NCBI GenBank assembly: GCA_035477595.1
Contig: DATIKM010000020.1
Span: forward strand, 1-43,919
Origin: DATIKM01 sp035477595
Lineage (GTDB): Bacteria > Armatimonadota > Chthonomonadetes > Chthonomonadales > CAJBBX01
DNA: 43,919 nucleotides
Reading direction: 5' to 3'
Part shown: piece after piece, positions 31,042 to 38,522 of the stretch
Numbering within the stretch: the first letter of the stretch is position 1
Layout of the letters: each line of letters starts with the position of its first letter
Program-made: the position numbers and the translations under genes
The notes under the pieces: model-generated
What the model saw: the letters and a program-made list of their open reading frames with translations, nothing else
The model's database searches: none
Told to the model about the DNA's origin: nothing

Positions 31042-32577
31042 ATGGCAGACAAGCATCGGGTCACGCTGACCCTGCGCCCGACGGGCGCGCGGATCGAGCT
31101 CGAGCAGGGCGCACACCTGCGCGACGTGCTGTTTGAACAGGGCGTCGAGTTTCCATGCGGCGGGCAGGGGCGCTGCCGCGGATGCCGTATCCGCGTCGTA
31201 GAGGGTGACGCTCCGCTCAACGCCGCCCAGACGGAGCGGCTCACGACGGCGGAGATCGCCAGTGGCTGGCGCCTCGCGTGCCAGCTTCAGGTGCGCACCG
31301 ACCTGACGATCGAGCTGCGCCAGTGGGATGCCGCCATACTGACCAACGAGACTGCCTTCGCGTTCACCCCGCGCGAGGGCCTCGGGGTCGCTGTGGACGT
31401 GGGCACGACCACGGTCGTGGCCCAGCTCGTCGATCGCGAGACGGGGCACGTGCTCGGGGTGCGGACCGCGCTCAACCCGCAGGCGCGACACGGGGGCGAC
31501 GTGATGAGCCGAGTGCAGTTCGCCTGCTCGGACGGCGGGCAGAACGCGCTCGAGGAGCTGATCCGGCGCGAGGTGGGCGCGCTTCTGCGGCAGGCCCTGC
31601 ACATCGCGGGCGCCGAGCCGAGTCGGGTCCGGCGCGTGTGCATGGTGGGCAATACGGTGATGCACCACCTGTTCTCCGGCGTGAGCGTGACGCCGCTTGC
31701 GCACTACCCGTTCGAGTCAGAGGACGACGGACTGCAGACGATCGAGCCCGCGGAGCTCGGATGGGACCTGCCAGCGGACACGCGCGTGCTGTTCCTGCCG
31801 TGCCTAGGCAGTTTCGTGGGAAGCGACATCCTCGCCGGCATCATCGCCACGAACCACCATGAGAGCGACGCTCTCACCATGCTCATCGACCTTGGCACGA
31901 ACGGAGAGATCGTTCTCGGAGACCGGAACCGCCTGCTCTGTGCGTCGACCGCTGCCGGCCCCGCGTTCGAGGGAGCGCGCATCGCGGCAGGCATGAGGGC
32001 ATCGACCGGCGCGGTATGGAAGGTGGCCGCCCAGGACGGTCGCATGGCATGCGAGGTCATCGGCAATGTGGCGGCCCGCGGCATCTGCGGCAGCGGTCTC
32101 GTGGACGCGGTCGCGGCAGGGCTCGACCTGGGTTACATCAAGCCCGGCGGGCGCCTCGCGAACGGGTCGGACGCCCTGGAGCTGTGCGACGGCATCAAGC
32201 TGCATCAGTCCGACATCCGGCAGCTTCAGCTCGCTAAGGGGGCGATCGCGGCCGGTGTCCGCCTCATGCTACAGCAGTGGGGCGCCACCGCGGAAGACGT
32301 CTCCATACTGCACCTCGCGGGCGCGTTCGGCAACTACATCAACCGCGCGAGCGGTCGGCGCATCGGTCTCATCGGCTTCCGGGAGGATCGCGTTCAGCCG
32401 GCAGGCAATACGGCGCTCCTGGGCGCGCGTATGGCGCTGTTCGCAGAGCGCGATGAGGATGCGGCATTCGCCTCGATCCGCGGGAAATGCCGCCACATCG
32501 GGCTCAACGAGGACCCCCTCTTTCAGGAGGTCTACGTGGAGGAGATGGTGTTCCCAGGAGCGCCTCCCGCAGATTGA
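31042..32577 (+). CDS. RamA/RACE-type reductive activator of corrinoid proteins
   Basis: This 511-residue protein has an N-terminal plant-type 2Fe-2S ferredoxin domain with Cys39, Cys45, Cys48 (PCGGQGRCRGC) and Cys80 (RLACQ). An ASKHA-type ATPase domain (DUF4445) follows, with GVAVDVGTTTVVAQLVD, VGNTVMHHLFSG, LIDLGTNGEIVLG, AAGPAFEGARIAAG, ICGSGLVDAVA and LAGAFGNYI. Proteins of this design use ATP to return inactive Co(II) corrinoid to Co(I) in methyltransferase systems. It follows the MtaA-like gene by 37 bases on the same strand. The ribosome site before the ATG is weak, so translation may depend on coupling. It converges on the rnhB-yraN gene with 15 bases between stops. Confidence 0.92.
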   Translation: MADKHRVTLTLRPTGARIELEQGAHLRDVLFEQGVEFPCGGQGRCRGCRIRVVEGDAPLNAAQTERLTTAEIASGWRLACQLQVRTDLTIELRQWDAAILTNETAFAFTPREGLGVAVDVGTTTVVAQLVDRETGHVLGVRTALNPQARHGGDVMSRVQFACSDGGQNALEELIRREVGALLRQALHIAGAEPSRVRRVCMVGNTVMHHLFSGVSVTPLAHYPFESEDDGLQTIEPAELGWDLPADTRVLFLPCLGSFVGSDILAGIIATNHHESDALTMLIDLGTNGEIVLGDRNRLLCASTAAGPAFEGARIAAGMRASTGAVWKVAAQDGRMACEVIGNVAARGICGSGLVDAVAAGLDLGYIKPGGRLANGSDALELCDGIKLHQSDIRQLQLAKGAIAAGVRLMLQQWGATAEDVSILHLAGAFGNYINRASGRRIGLIGFREDRVQPAGNTALLGARMALFAERDEDAAFASIRGKCRHIGLNEDPLFQEVYVEEMVFPGAPPAD

Positions 32578-32592
32578 GAGCGGCCCAGCACG

Positions 32593-33615
32593 CTAGGCCT
32601 CGAACGCGCCCTCGTGCACGACCACCGAGGTGCGCCCGTCTGGGTCGGTGCGCACCTCGATAACGTCGAAGCGGCAGCCGCACCCCGGCACGCCGTTCTG
32701 AGCGACGAACGCCTCCGCAGCCTGCGCCAGCCGCTGCCGCTTGCGTGCATCGACGGCCTCGGCGAGCCCAGCGCGCGCGCCGCGGCCGGACTTGACCTCG
32801 CAGAAGGCGAGGAGTTCGTCGCGGCGCGCCACCAGATCGATCTCGCCGCCGGCGGCCCGGAAGCGCCTGGCGACGATCTCCCAACCCGCGGCGCGAAGGT
32901 GCGCCGCGGCGACGCACTCGCCCTCCACACCGCGCGCGTGGCGCGTCTCCCGAGCGGCCGGGCCTCGATCGTCAAGCGGCAGCTCGAGCTGGGCGCGAAC
33001 GGCCGCCACCGGCGCAAAGGAGAGGCGGTGCTCCGGGCACGGACCGAGGCGCCTGAGCGCCGCCAGGTGCTCCGGCGCAGCGTAGCCCTTGTGCCGCGCG
33101 AACCCGTAGCCCGGCCAGCGCGCGTCGATCTCCACCATCAGCCGGTCGCGCGCCACCTTTGCGACCACCGAGGCGGCCGCGATGGGCGCACAGCGTGCGT
33201 CGCCACCGACTACCGCGCGGTGAGGCACGGGCAGCCCGCGGACTGGCAGGCCGTCCACGATGGCGAAGTCGGCTGGCGGGTCGAGCGCCTCGACGGCGCG
33301 GCGCATGGCGAGGTGCGTGGCGCGCAGGATGTTCAGCTCGTCGACTTCCGCCGCCGACGCGATGCCCACCGCGTGCGCAACCGCGCTCCGGCGGATGAGG
33401 GTGTCGGCGACCTCGCGACGACGGGGAGATAGGCGCTTCGAGTCGGCGACGCCCTCAAGGGCGATGCCAGTGGGCAGCACCACCGCCGCAGCGACAACGG
33501 GGCCCGCGAGAGGCCCGCGGCCGGCTTCGTCCACGCCAGCGACGGCAGCGTGGCCGGCCCGAACCGCTTCGCCGACCTCTCGCCAGCCGTCGGGCTCGTG
33601 CAGGAGCTCTGTCAT
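32593..33615 (-). CDS. rnhB: Ribonuclease HII fused to a YraN (UPF0102) nuclease-like domain
   Basis: This single 340-residue frame holds two proteins that are usually separate neighbours. Residues 1-210 are RNase HII: AGVDEAGRGPLAGPV with Asp29 and Glu30, IVDG with Asp121, KVARDRLM with Asp157 and HKGYAAPEHLAAL. It removes ribonucleotides and RNA from RNA-DNA hybrids. Residues 228-340 are YraN/UPF0102: GVEGECVAAAHLRAAGWEIV, GGEIDLVARRDELLAFCEVK (Glu258, Asp260, Glu273, Lys275 of the PD-(D/E)xK type) and AVDARKRQRLAQAAEAFV. A short linker (ELPLDDRGPAARETR) joins them with no stop. The ATG at 33615 lies 25 bases after the lepB stop; longer in-frame extensions only overlap lepB. It is the last gene of the translation/secretion operon. 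Confidence 0.92.
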   Translation of the reverse strand: MTELLHEPDGWREVGEAVRAGHAAVAGVDEAGRGPLAGPVVAAAVVLPTGIALEGVADSKRLSPRRREVADTLIRRSAVAHAVGIASAAEVDELNILRATHLAMRRAVEALDPPADFAIVDGLPVRGLPVPHRAVVGGDARCAPIAAASVVAKVARDRLMVEIDARWPGYGFARHKGYAAPEHLAALRRLGPCPEHRLSFAPVAAVRAQLELPLDDRGPAARETRHARGVEGECVAAAHLRAAGWEIVARRFRAAGGEIDLVARRDELLAFCEVKSGRGARAGLAEAVDARKRQRLAQAAEAFVAQNGVPGCGCRFDVIEVRTDPDGRTSVVVHEGAFEA

Positions 33616-33640
33616 CGCGTGATCCGACGCACGGCAAGGG

Positions 33641-34372
33641 CTAACGCAGGATGCGCATTCGTGACGGAGGCCAGAAGATGCAGATCGCCCTGCCCAGGAT
33701 GTGGTCGGCCGGCAGGGGCCCCCAGAACCGGCTGTCGTTGCTGTTGTTGCGGTTGTCGCCCAGCACGAACACCTCGCCGGGCTGCAGCTCGAGCGGGCCA
33801 TCCAAGGCGTACAGGGAGCCGAACGGGCCGGCGGGAATGTCGCGCATCGGTTCCAAGATATAGGGCTCGTGGAGCGGCTGTCCGTTGCGGTACACGCGCT
33901 TCTCGCCACCCTCGGTGCGTCGTATCTCAATCGTGTCCGGCCCGACGGCGACCAGCCGCTTGATGAGCACGCTCGCATCCCGCTGGCCATACCCATGGTC
34001 TGCGCTGCGCTCGCCGCGAAACACGACGATGTCGCCCGCTCTCGGCTGGCCAAACCGGTAGCCGGGCTTCCAGACGAAGATGTGGTCATTGGCCGAGTCG
34101 GAGGGCGGATCGCCGGCCGTGTGGCCCAACAGGGTGGGCTCCATCGATTCCGATGGGATGAAGAACGCCTGGAGGAAGAAGGGGCGCACGATCAGGAAGA
34201 CCAGCACACCCGCGATGAGCACGGACTCGATGAGCTCCAGGAGCGGACGCACCATCGGTGCCTTCACGGGCACCAGAATGAGGCGCAGCGCGGTCAGCAC
34301 GAAGGCGCCGAACACAACCTTGCCTACGCTCAGCGTGGCAAGCCATTCGGTGGCGCCGACCTCCTCTGGCAT
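33641..34372 (-). CDS. lepB: Signal peptidase I LepB
   Basis: This 243-residue membrane protein is the leader peptidase that cleaves Sec and Tat signal peptides. It has membrane segments near residues 16-34 and 48-64, then the catalytic serine in IPSESMEPTL (Ser76), the general-base lysine in SVLIKRLVAVGPD (Lys138) and the conserved box VFVLGDNRNNSNDSRFWGPL. Its presence fits the many exported proteins nearby. The ATG at 34372 has AGGAG six bases upstream; an in-frame start at 34435 would add an arginine-rich non-conserved leader. It lies between rplS and rnhB-yraN in the operon. Confidence 0.96.
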   Translation of the reverse strand: MPEEVGATEWLATLSVGKVVFGAFVLTALRLILVPVKAPMVRPLLELIESVLIAGVLVFLIVRPFFLQAFFIPSESMEPTLLGHTAGDPPSDSANDHIFVWKPGYRFGQPRAGDIVVFRGERSADHGYGQRDASVLIKRLVAVGPDTIEIRRTEGGEKRVYRNGQPLHEPYILEPMRDIPAGPFGSLYALDGPLELQPGEVFVLGDNRNNSNDSRFWGPLPADHILGRAICIFWPPSRMRILR

Positions 34373-34455
34373 GCGGGGCTCCTGCGGTCGCGAGCTCGCG
34401 CCGCGGGCCGGCGCGCAGACGCGAGCGGCGCGCACAGCCCTGGCACGGCAGGGCG

Positions 34456-34809
34456 CTACGACGCGCTGCGGTCTTCCTTGATGCGCGCCTTCTTGCCCAC
34501 CACGCCTCGCAGGTAGTAGAGCTTAGCGCGGCGCACCTTGCCGCGGCGAATCACCTCAACACGGTCGACGCGCGGCGAGTGGATGAGGAACGTGCGCTCG
34601 ACGCCGACCTGGTGGGAGATCTTGCGCACGGTGAACGATGCGCGGTTGTTCGCGCCGTTGCGCGCGATCACCACGCCCTCGAACACCTGGACGCGCTCCT
34701 TGCCGCCCTCGATGACGCGCGCGTGCACCCTCACGGTGTCGCCGGGTTTGAAGGAGGTGACCTCATCCTTGAGCTGGGCTCGCTCGAGGTCCTCGATCAT
34801 CTTGTGCAT
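34456..34809 (-). CDS. rplS: 50S ribosomal protein L19
   Basis: This 117-residue protein matches L19 along its whole length: FKPGDTVRVHARVIEGGKER, QVFEGVVIARNGANNRASFTVRKIS (core), GVERTFLIHSPRVDRVEVIRRGKVRRAKLYYLR and GKKARIKE. It lies at the 30S-50S interface. The order trmD-rplS is conserved in most bacteria. The first ATG (34809) has AAGGA upstream; the MIED start nine bases later is also possible. Confidence 0.98.
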   Translation of the reverse strand: MHKMIEDLERAQLKDEVTSFKPGDTVRVHARVIEGGKERVQVFEGVVIARNGANNRASFTVRKISHQVGVERTFLIHSPRVDRVEVIRRGKVRRAKLYYLRGVVGKKARIKEDRSAS

Positions 34810-34899
34810 GTCAGCAGTGTCCTTTCCGACGCACGGCGCGGCCGCGTCTCGCGGCGGGCCGTCCCCTCTATCCTCGCATCTCCGCGCTCGCGGGCCAAC

Positions 34900-35637
34900 C
34901 TACGACGGCGCCATGGGCTCCGGCGCATCCACCAGCGCCTCGTCCGCGGGCGTCCGCTCGAATCTCGCCCAGAGGTCGGGCCTCCGCTCGCGCGTGCGGC
35001 GCAACCGGTGCCACCGGCGCCACTGCTCGATCGCGGCGTGGTGACCGCTGAAGAGCGCCTCGGGCACATCCCATCCCCGGTACGAGCGCGGCCGCGTGTA
35101 CTGCGGGTGCTCCAGCAGCCCGTCCGAGAAGCTGTCCTTGTGCGGCGCGGCCGCGTCGCCCAGAGCGCCGGGAAGTAGCCGGACCACCGCATCGACGATC
35201 ACCAGCGCGGGCAGCTCACCGCCGGTGAGCACGTAGTCCCCGATGGAGACCTCGTCGTCGACGAGGTGCTCGCGCACCCGTTCGTCCACGCCTTCGTAGT
35301 GCCCGCACACGATGACCAGATGCCGCTCCGCCGCGTACTCCCTTGCCACCTCCTGCGTGAAGCTACGGCCCTGAGGGCACGTGAGCACCACGCGCCGGGG
35401 CGCGCCGTCCGCGCACAGCGCATCGAGGGCGCGAGCGACCGGCTCCACCTTCATCACCATGCCGCCGCCGCCGCCGCACGGCGTGTCGTCCGTTATTCGG
35501 TGCCTGCCCTCGGCGAAGTCGCGCAGCGGCACGGCGTTCACTTCTACAATCGCGGCCTCGCGGGCGCGCTTCACGATGCTGTGACCGCAGACAGCCTCCA
35601 CCATCTCGGGGAAGAGGGTCACCACGTCAATCCGCAT
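34900..35637 (-). CDS. trmD: tRNA (guanine-37 N1) methyltransferase TrmD
   Basis: This 245-residue enzyme of the SPOUT class methylates G37 of tRNAs and prevents +1 frameshifting. Visible signatures are MRIDVVTLFPEM, RHRITDDTPCGGGGGMVMK, VCGHYEGVDERV, SIGDYVLTGGELPALVIVD and SFSDGLLEHPQYTRP, which include the trefoil-knot SAM site. It is essential in most bacteria. Its start overlaps the end of rimM by 11 bases, so the two are probably coupled. The length is typical. Confidence 0.98.
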   Translation of the reverse strand: MRIDVVTLFPEMVEAVCGHSIVKRAREAAIVEVNAVPLRDFAEGRHRITDDTPCGGGGGMVMKVEPVARALDALCADGAPRRVVLTCPQGRSFTQEVAREYAAERHLVIVCGHYEGVDERVREHLVDDEVSIGDYVLTGGELPALVIVDAVVRLLPGALGDAAAPHKDSFSDGLLEHPQYTRPRSYRGWDVPEALFSGHHAAIEQWRRWHRLRRTRERRPDLWARFERTPADEALVDAPEPMAPS

Positions 35638-36181
35638 GGACAGCGCTCTCGCCCGGCAGCAGGCCTTCGGGCGGATCTATGACGATGCGACCGCCCGCCA
35701 CGTCCACTTCGCGCACGATCGGCCGAACCGCGGGGATCAGCGCATCGCCAACCCGAAGCAGGTCCTGCGCCGGGTAGTGGAGCACCTGCTCCACCGGTCC
35801 CACGGTGCGCCCATCCACTGTGACCACCGCCAGCCCGATCAGGTCGGCGTCGTAGTGCTCATCGGTCCCAAGCGGAGGGGCGTCCTCCCGACGCACCTGC
35901 ACGCGGGCGCCCCGCCATGCCGCTGCGTCGTCGGCCGTCTCCACCCCGTCGACCCGCAGCAACACGTGGCCCTTGTGCATCCGGGTGCGCGTCACGCGGA
36001 CCCGCTGCGCCCGCCCGCCCTCGATCTGCAGGCACGCCTCTGCGAGCGTCTCAAAGCGCTCCGGGAAGTCCGTCAGGATGCGGACCTTCATCTCGCCTGC
36101 GATCCCGAATGGCGCCACGACCACGCCGATCGTCCAGTCCCATTCGGCAGGTGGGTCGGGAACGCTCGCGGGCCCCGTCAC
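35627..36181 (-). CDS. rimM: 16S rRNA processing protein RimM
   Basis: This 184-residue protein is the 30S maturation factor RimM. It has the N-terminal beta-barrel (TIGVVVAPFGIAGEMKVRIL and DFPERF) and the PRC-barrel domain (DLIGLAVVTVDGRTVGPVEQVLHYPAQDLL). Family members bind S19 and assist 30S head assembly. It starts at a GTG that shares four bases (GTGA) with the stop of khpA and overlaps trmD at its end, so it is coupled on both sides. The trmD neighbour and length support the call. Confidence 0.96.
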   Translation of the reverse strand: MTGPASVPDPPAEWDWTIGVVVAPFGIAGEMKVRILTDFPERFETLAEACLQIEGGRAQRVRVTRTRMHKGHVLLRVDGVETADDAAAWRGARVQVRREDAPPLGTDEHYDADLIGLAVVTVDGRTVGPVEQVLHYPAQDLLRVGDALIPAVRPIVREVDVAGGRIVIDPPEGLLPGESAVHAD

Positions 36182-36408
36182 GTGACGATCTCGACTTGCA
36201 CCTCTCGGCCCTCGACAGACGCGAGAGCGCGCGCCACAACGCGAAGGGCGTTCGCCACGCGTCCCTGCCGGCCGATGATCTTCCCGAGGTCGTCCGGGGC
36301 GACGGTCACCTCGTAGACGGTGACCGCGCCAGAGCGGACCGGATCCACGCGGACGGCATCCGGGTTGTCGACCAGCGAACGCGCCAGGTGCTCGATGAGC
36401 TCTTTCAA
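36178..36408 (-). CDS. khpA: KH-domain RNA-binding protein KhpA
   Basis: This 76-residue protein matches KhpA/YlqC: LKELIEHLARSLVDNPDAV at its start, then YEVTVAPDDLGKIIGRQGRVANALRVV with the KH GxxG loop (GRQG). It binds small RNAs and mRNAs, together with KhpB in some bacteria. The start is most probably the TTG at 36408: the family begins exactly there, GGGAG lies eight bases upstream, and extended frames give an arginine-rich leader overlapping rpsP. It sits between rpsP and rimM, the usual place. Confidence 0.93.
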   Translation of the reverse strand: MKELIEHLARSLVDNPDAVRVDPVRSGAVTVYEVTVAPDDLGKIIGRQGRVANALRVVARALASVEGREVQVEIVT

Positions 36409-36461
36409 GGGGTCGGCTCCCTCGACGACGTCAGACCGCACAGCCAGTGCTCGGCCGAGCG

Positions 36462-36740
36462 TCAGCCGTCCGCCGGTGCGGGCTTCTCGGCCGCCTTGTC
36501 CAGCACGCCCTGCTGCTTGAGTAGGTGACGGACAGTGTCGCTCGGCTGTGCGCCGCAACGCAGCCAGTGCAACGCACGCTCCTCGTTGACCTTAACCGTC
36601 GCCGGTTCGGTGCACGGGTCGTAGTAGCCAAGGTTCTCAATGAAACGCCCGTCGCGCGCGCTGGTGCTGCTGGCGGCCACGAGGCGGTAGAACGGGCGCT
36701 TCTTCGCTCCCATCCGCCGGAGCCGGATCCTGACGGCCAA
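36462..36740 (-). CDS. rpsP: 30S ribosomal protein S16
   Basis: This 92-residue protein is S16: AVRIRLRRMGAKKRPFYRLV, ARDGRFIENLGYYDP and ERALHWLRCGAQPSDTV are all typical. The start is a TTG at 36740 with GGGAG six bases upstream, which gives the standard N-terminus; longer in-frame starts add unconserved residues. It follows ffh by 79 bases. S16 is needed for 30S assembly. Confidence 0.97.
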   Translation of the reverse strand: MAVRIRLRRMGAKKRPFYRLVAASSTSARDGRFIENLGYYDPCTEPATVKVNEERALHWLRCGAQPSDTVRHLLKQQGVLDKAAEKPAPADG

Positions 36741-36819
36741 GTTCGTCTCCCTTGTCGACCTGCGTCCTGGCGCTCGGGTCGCCGCTTGCACTTCTTGCGG
36801 CGCGCCGGCGCCGGACGGG

Positions 36820-38160
36820 CTAGCCCATCGCGAAGGGCATCCGCATGCGCCGTTTCTTGCGCCTCAGTGCGCCCTCCGAACCAAACATCGTCTTCACCAT
36901 CTGGCGCATCGCCTGGAACTGGTTCAGGAACTGGTTGATCTCCTGCACCGTCGTTCCACTGCCGGCCGCAATGCGCCGTTTGCGACTCCCGTTCAGAATC
37001 GTCGGGTCGTCGCGCTCCTCGCGCGTCATCGAGCGGACCATCGCCTCGATCCGGCCGATCTCCTTCTCGCTGACCTGCAGGCCCTTCAGCTTGCCCATGC
37101 CCGGCAACATCCCGAGGATCTGCTCCATCGGCCCGAGCTTGCGCATCTGCTGGACCTGGTCGAGGAAGTCGTTCAGGTCGAAGCGGTTCTCGCGCAGGCG
37201 CCGCTCGAGCTCCACGGCCTTCTTCTGGTCCAGCGCCTCCTGCGCCTTCTCGATGAGCGAGAGCACATCGCCCATCCCGAGGATGCGCGACGCCATCCGG
37301 TCCGGATGGAATGGCTCCAGGGCGTCCAGCTTCTCGCCGACGCCGATCAGCTTAATAGGCACGCCGGTCACGCTGCGGATGGAGAGAGCCGCTCCGCCGC
37401 GCGCGTCTCCGTCGAGCTTGGCGACAATGAAGCCGTCGACCGCGAGGCGCTTGTGGAACTCCTGAGCGAAGTTCACGGCGTCCTGCCCGGTCATGGCGTC
37501 GACGACGAGCAGCGTCTCGCTGGGCGGCACGGCAGAGCGGAGCTGCTCCAGCTCCGCCATCATCCCCTCATCTATGTGCAGCCGGCCTGCCGTGTCGAGC
37601 AGCACCACGTCATGACCGCCACGCCGCGCTTCCTCCATCGCACGACGCGCGATCTCGACTGGGCGCTCCCCACTGGTGAGCGCGAAAACCGGTATCTGAA
37701 GCTGGTCGCCCAGCACCTGCAACTGCCGGATCGCCGCGGGACGGTAGACGTCGCACGCGACCATCATCGGCCGCCGGCCCTGACGGCGAGCCCAGAGCGC
37801 CAGCTTGCCACACGTCGTCGTCTTGCCAGAGCCCTGCAGCCCGCAGAGCATCCAGACGGTGGGCGGCTGCGCCGCGAACCGCACGGGCGCCGCCTCGCCT
37901 CCAAGCAGAGCCGCCAGCTCGTCGTGGACCAGCTTCACGACGGTCTGAGCGCCGGTCAGGCTCTCGAAGACATCCTGCCCGACGGCGAGCTCCCGGACGC
38001 GCGCCACAAACTGCTTCACCACGCGAAAGCTGACGTCCGCCTCGAGGAGCGCCATGCGCACCTCGCGCAGCGCCTCGTCGACGTCGGCCTCCGAGAGGCG
38101 GCCCTTCCCGCGCAGTCGGGAAAAGACGCCCTGGAGCTTGTCGGTCAGGCTCTCGAACAT
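36820..38160 (-). CDS. ffh: Signal recognition particle protein Ffh (SRP54)
   Basis: This 446-residue GTPase targets nascent membrane proteins to the Sec translocon together with the 4.5S RNA and FtsY. It has the N-domain helix MFESLTDKLQGVFSRLRGKG, the P-loop GLQGSGKTTT (residues 107-116), DVYRPAAIRQLQ, DTAGRLHIDEGMM, TKLDG-like AKLDGDARGG and GVGEKLDALEPFHPDRMASRILGMGD. A methionine-rich M domain follows from about residue 320. I use the ATG at 38160, the standard N-terminus; an in-frame start seven codons earlier is possible. A strong promoter at 38290-38318 makes ffh the first gene of the operon that runs to rnhB-yraN. Confidence 0.97.
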   Translation of the reverse strand: MFESLTDKLQGVFSRLRGKGRLSEADVDEALREVRMALLEADVSFRVVKQFVARVRELAVGQDVFESLTGAQTVVKLVHDELAALLGGEAAPVRFAAQPPTVWMLCGLQGSGKTTTCGKLALWARRQGRRPMMVACDVYRPAAIRQLQVLGDQLQIPVFALTSGERPVEIARRAMEEARRGGHDVVLLDTAGRLHIDEGMMAELEQLRSAVPPSETLLVVDAMTGQDAVNFAQEFHKRLAVDGFIVAKLDGDARGGAALSIRSVTGVPIKLIGVGEKLDALEPFHPDRMASRILGMGDVLSLIEKAQEALDQKKAVELERRLRENRFDLNDFLDQVQQMRKLGPMEQILGMLPGMGKLKGLQVSEKEIGRIEAMVRSMTREERDDPTILNGSRKRRIAAGSGTTVQEINQFLNQFQAMRQMVKTMFGSEGALRRKKRRMRMPFAMG

Positions 38161-38186
38161 GGTCTCGGGCCGATCACACAAACAAA

Positions 38187-38237
38187 GCCCGACCCACGCC
38201 GCCGCTCAGCAGTCAGGCGCCGGGCGTGACATCGGGC
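38187..38237 (-). promoter_or_regulatory. Possible attenuator hairpin in the ffh leader
   Basis: In the 120-base leader GCCCGA (38237-38232) can pair with TCGGGC (38192-38187), and inside it ACGCC (38227-38223) with GGCGT (38200-38196). The descending arm is followed by TTTGTTTGTGTG, a T-rich tail, so a terminator-type structure before ffh is possible. It has bulges and a large loop, so support is moderate. Confidence 0.35.
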
Positions 38238-38289
38238 ATGTATCCGGGCTCGCGCACGGCTACGCCGACAGATGCAATCCGGACCTCCT

Positions 38290-38318
38290 AATATACCGGC
38301 CTGAGGCGCGGAAGTCAA
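38290..38318 (-). promoter_or_regulatory. Strong sigma-70-type promoter of the ffh operon
   Basis: On the minus strand TTGACT (38318-38313) and TATATT (38295-38290) are separated by 17 bases, close to consensus. The transcript would start near 38283 and cover ffh and the ribosomal and secretion genes after it. Confidence 0.75.
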
Positions 38319-38522
38319 CCGCCGCGCAGGGCGTGTGGCACCGCACAACCAGAAGGTCCGCGTTCATCGCCTGGAGTCTCCGCCCTCATGCTGGAAGCCA
38401 TGGGAGCCATTTCGACGAGCGACCGCCAGCCGCGTCGGCGGCAGGTGCTTGCGAGGAACGGCGGCGGGGCGTAACGCCGGCCCAGCGGCACGCCAGCACA
38501 GCCGGGCTGAGGCGGACTTCAA

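Noticed and set aside
33616..34089. Upstream extension of the rnhB-yraN frame into lepB
   Set aside because: The added residues are low-complexity and overlap the conserved end of lepB in another frame; the RNase HII N-terminus starts at 33615.
36409..36558. Longer khpA start overlapping rpsP
   Set aside because: The extra 50 residues are arginine/glycine-rich and unlike any KhpA, and the TTG at 36408 has a good ribosome site.
38161..38283. Possible 4.5S (SRP) RNA in the ffh leader
   Set aside because: The conserved GGAA-tetraloop helix with its asymmetric bulge is not present.
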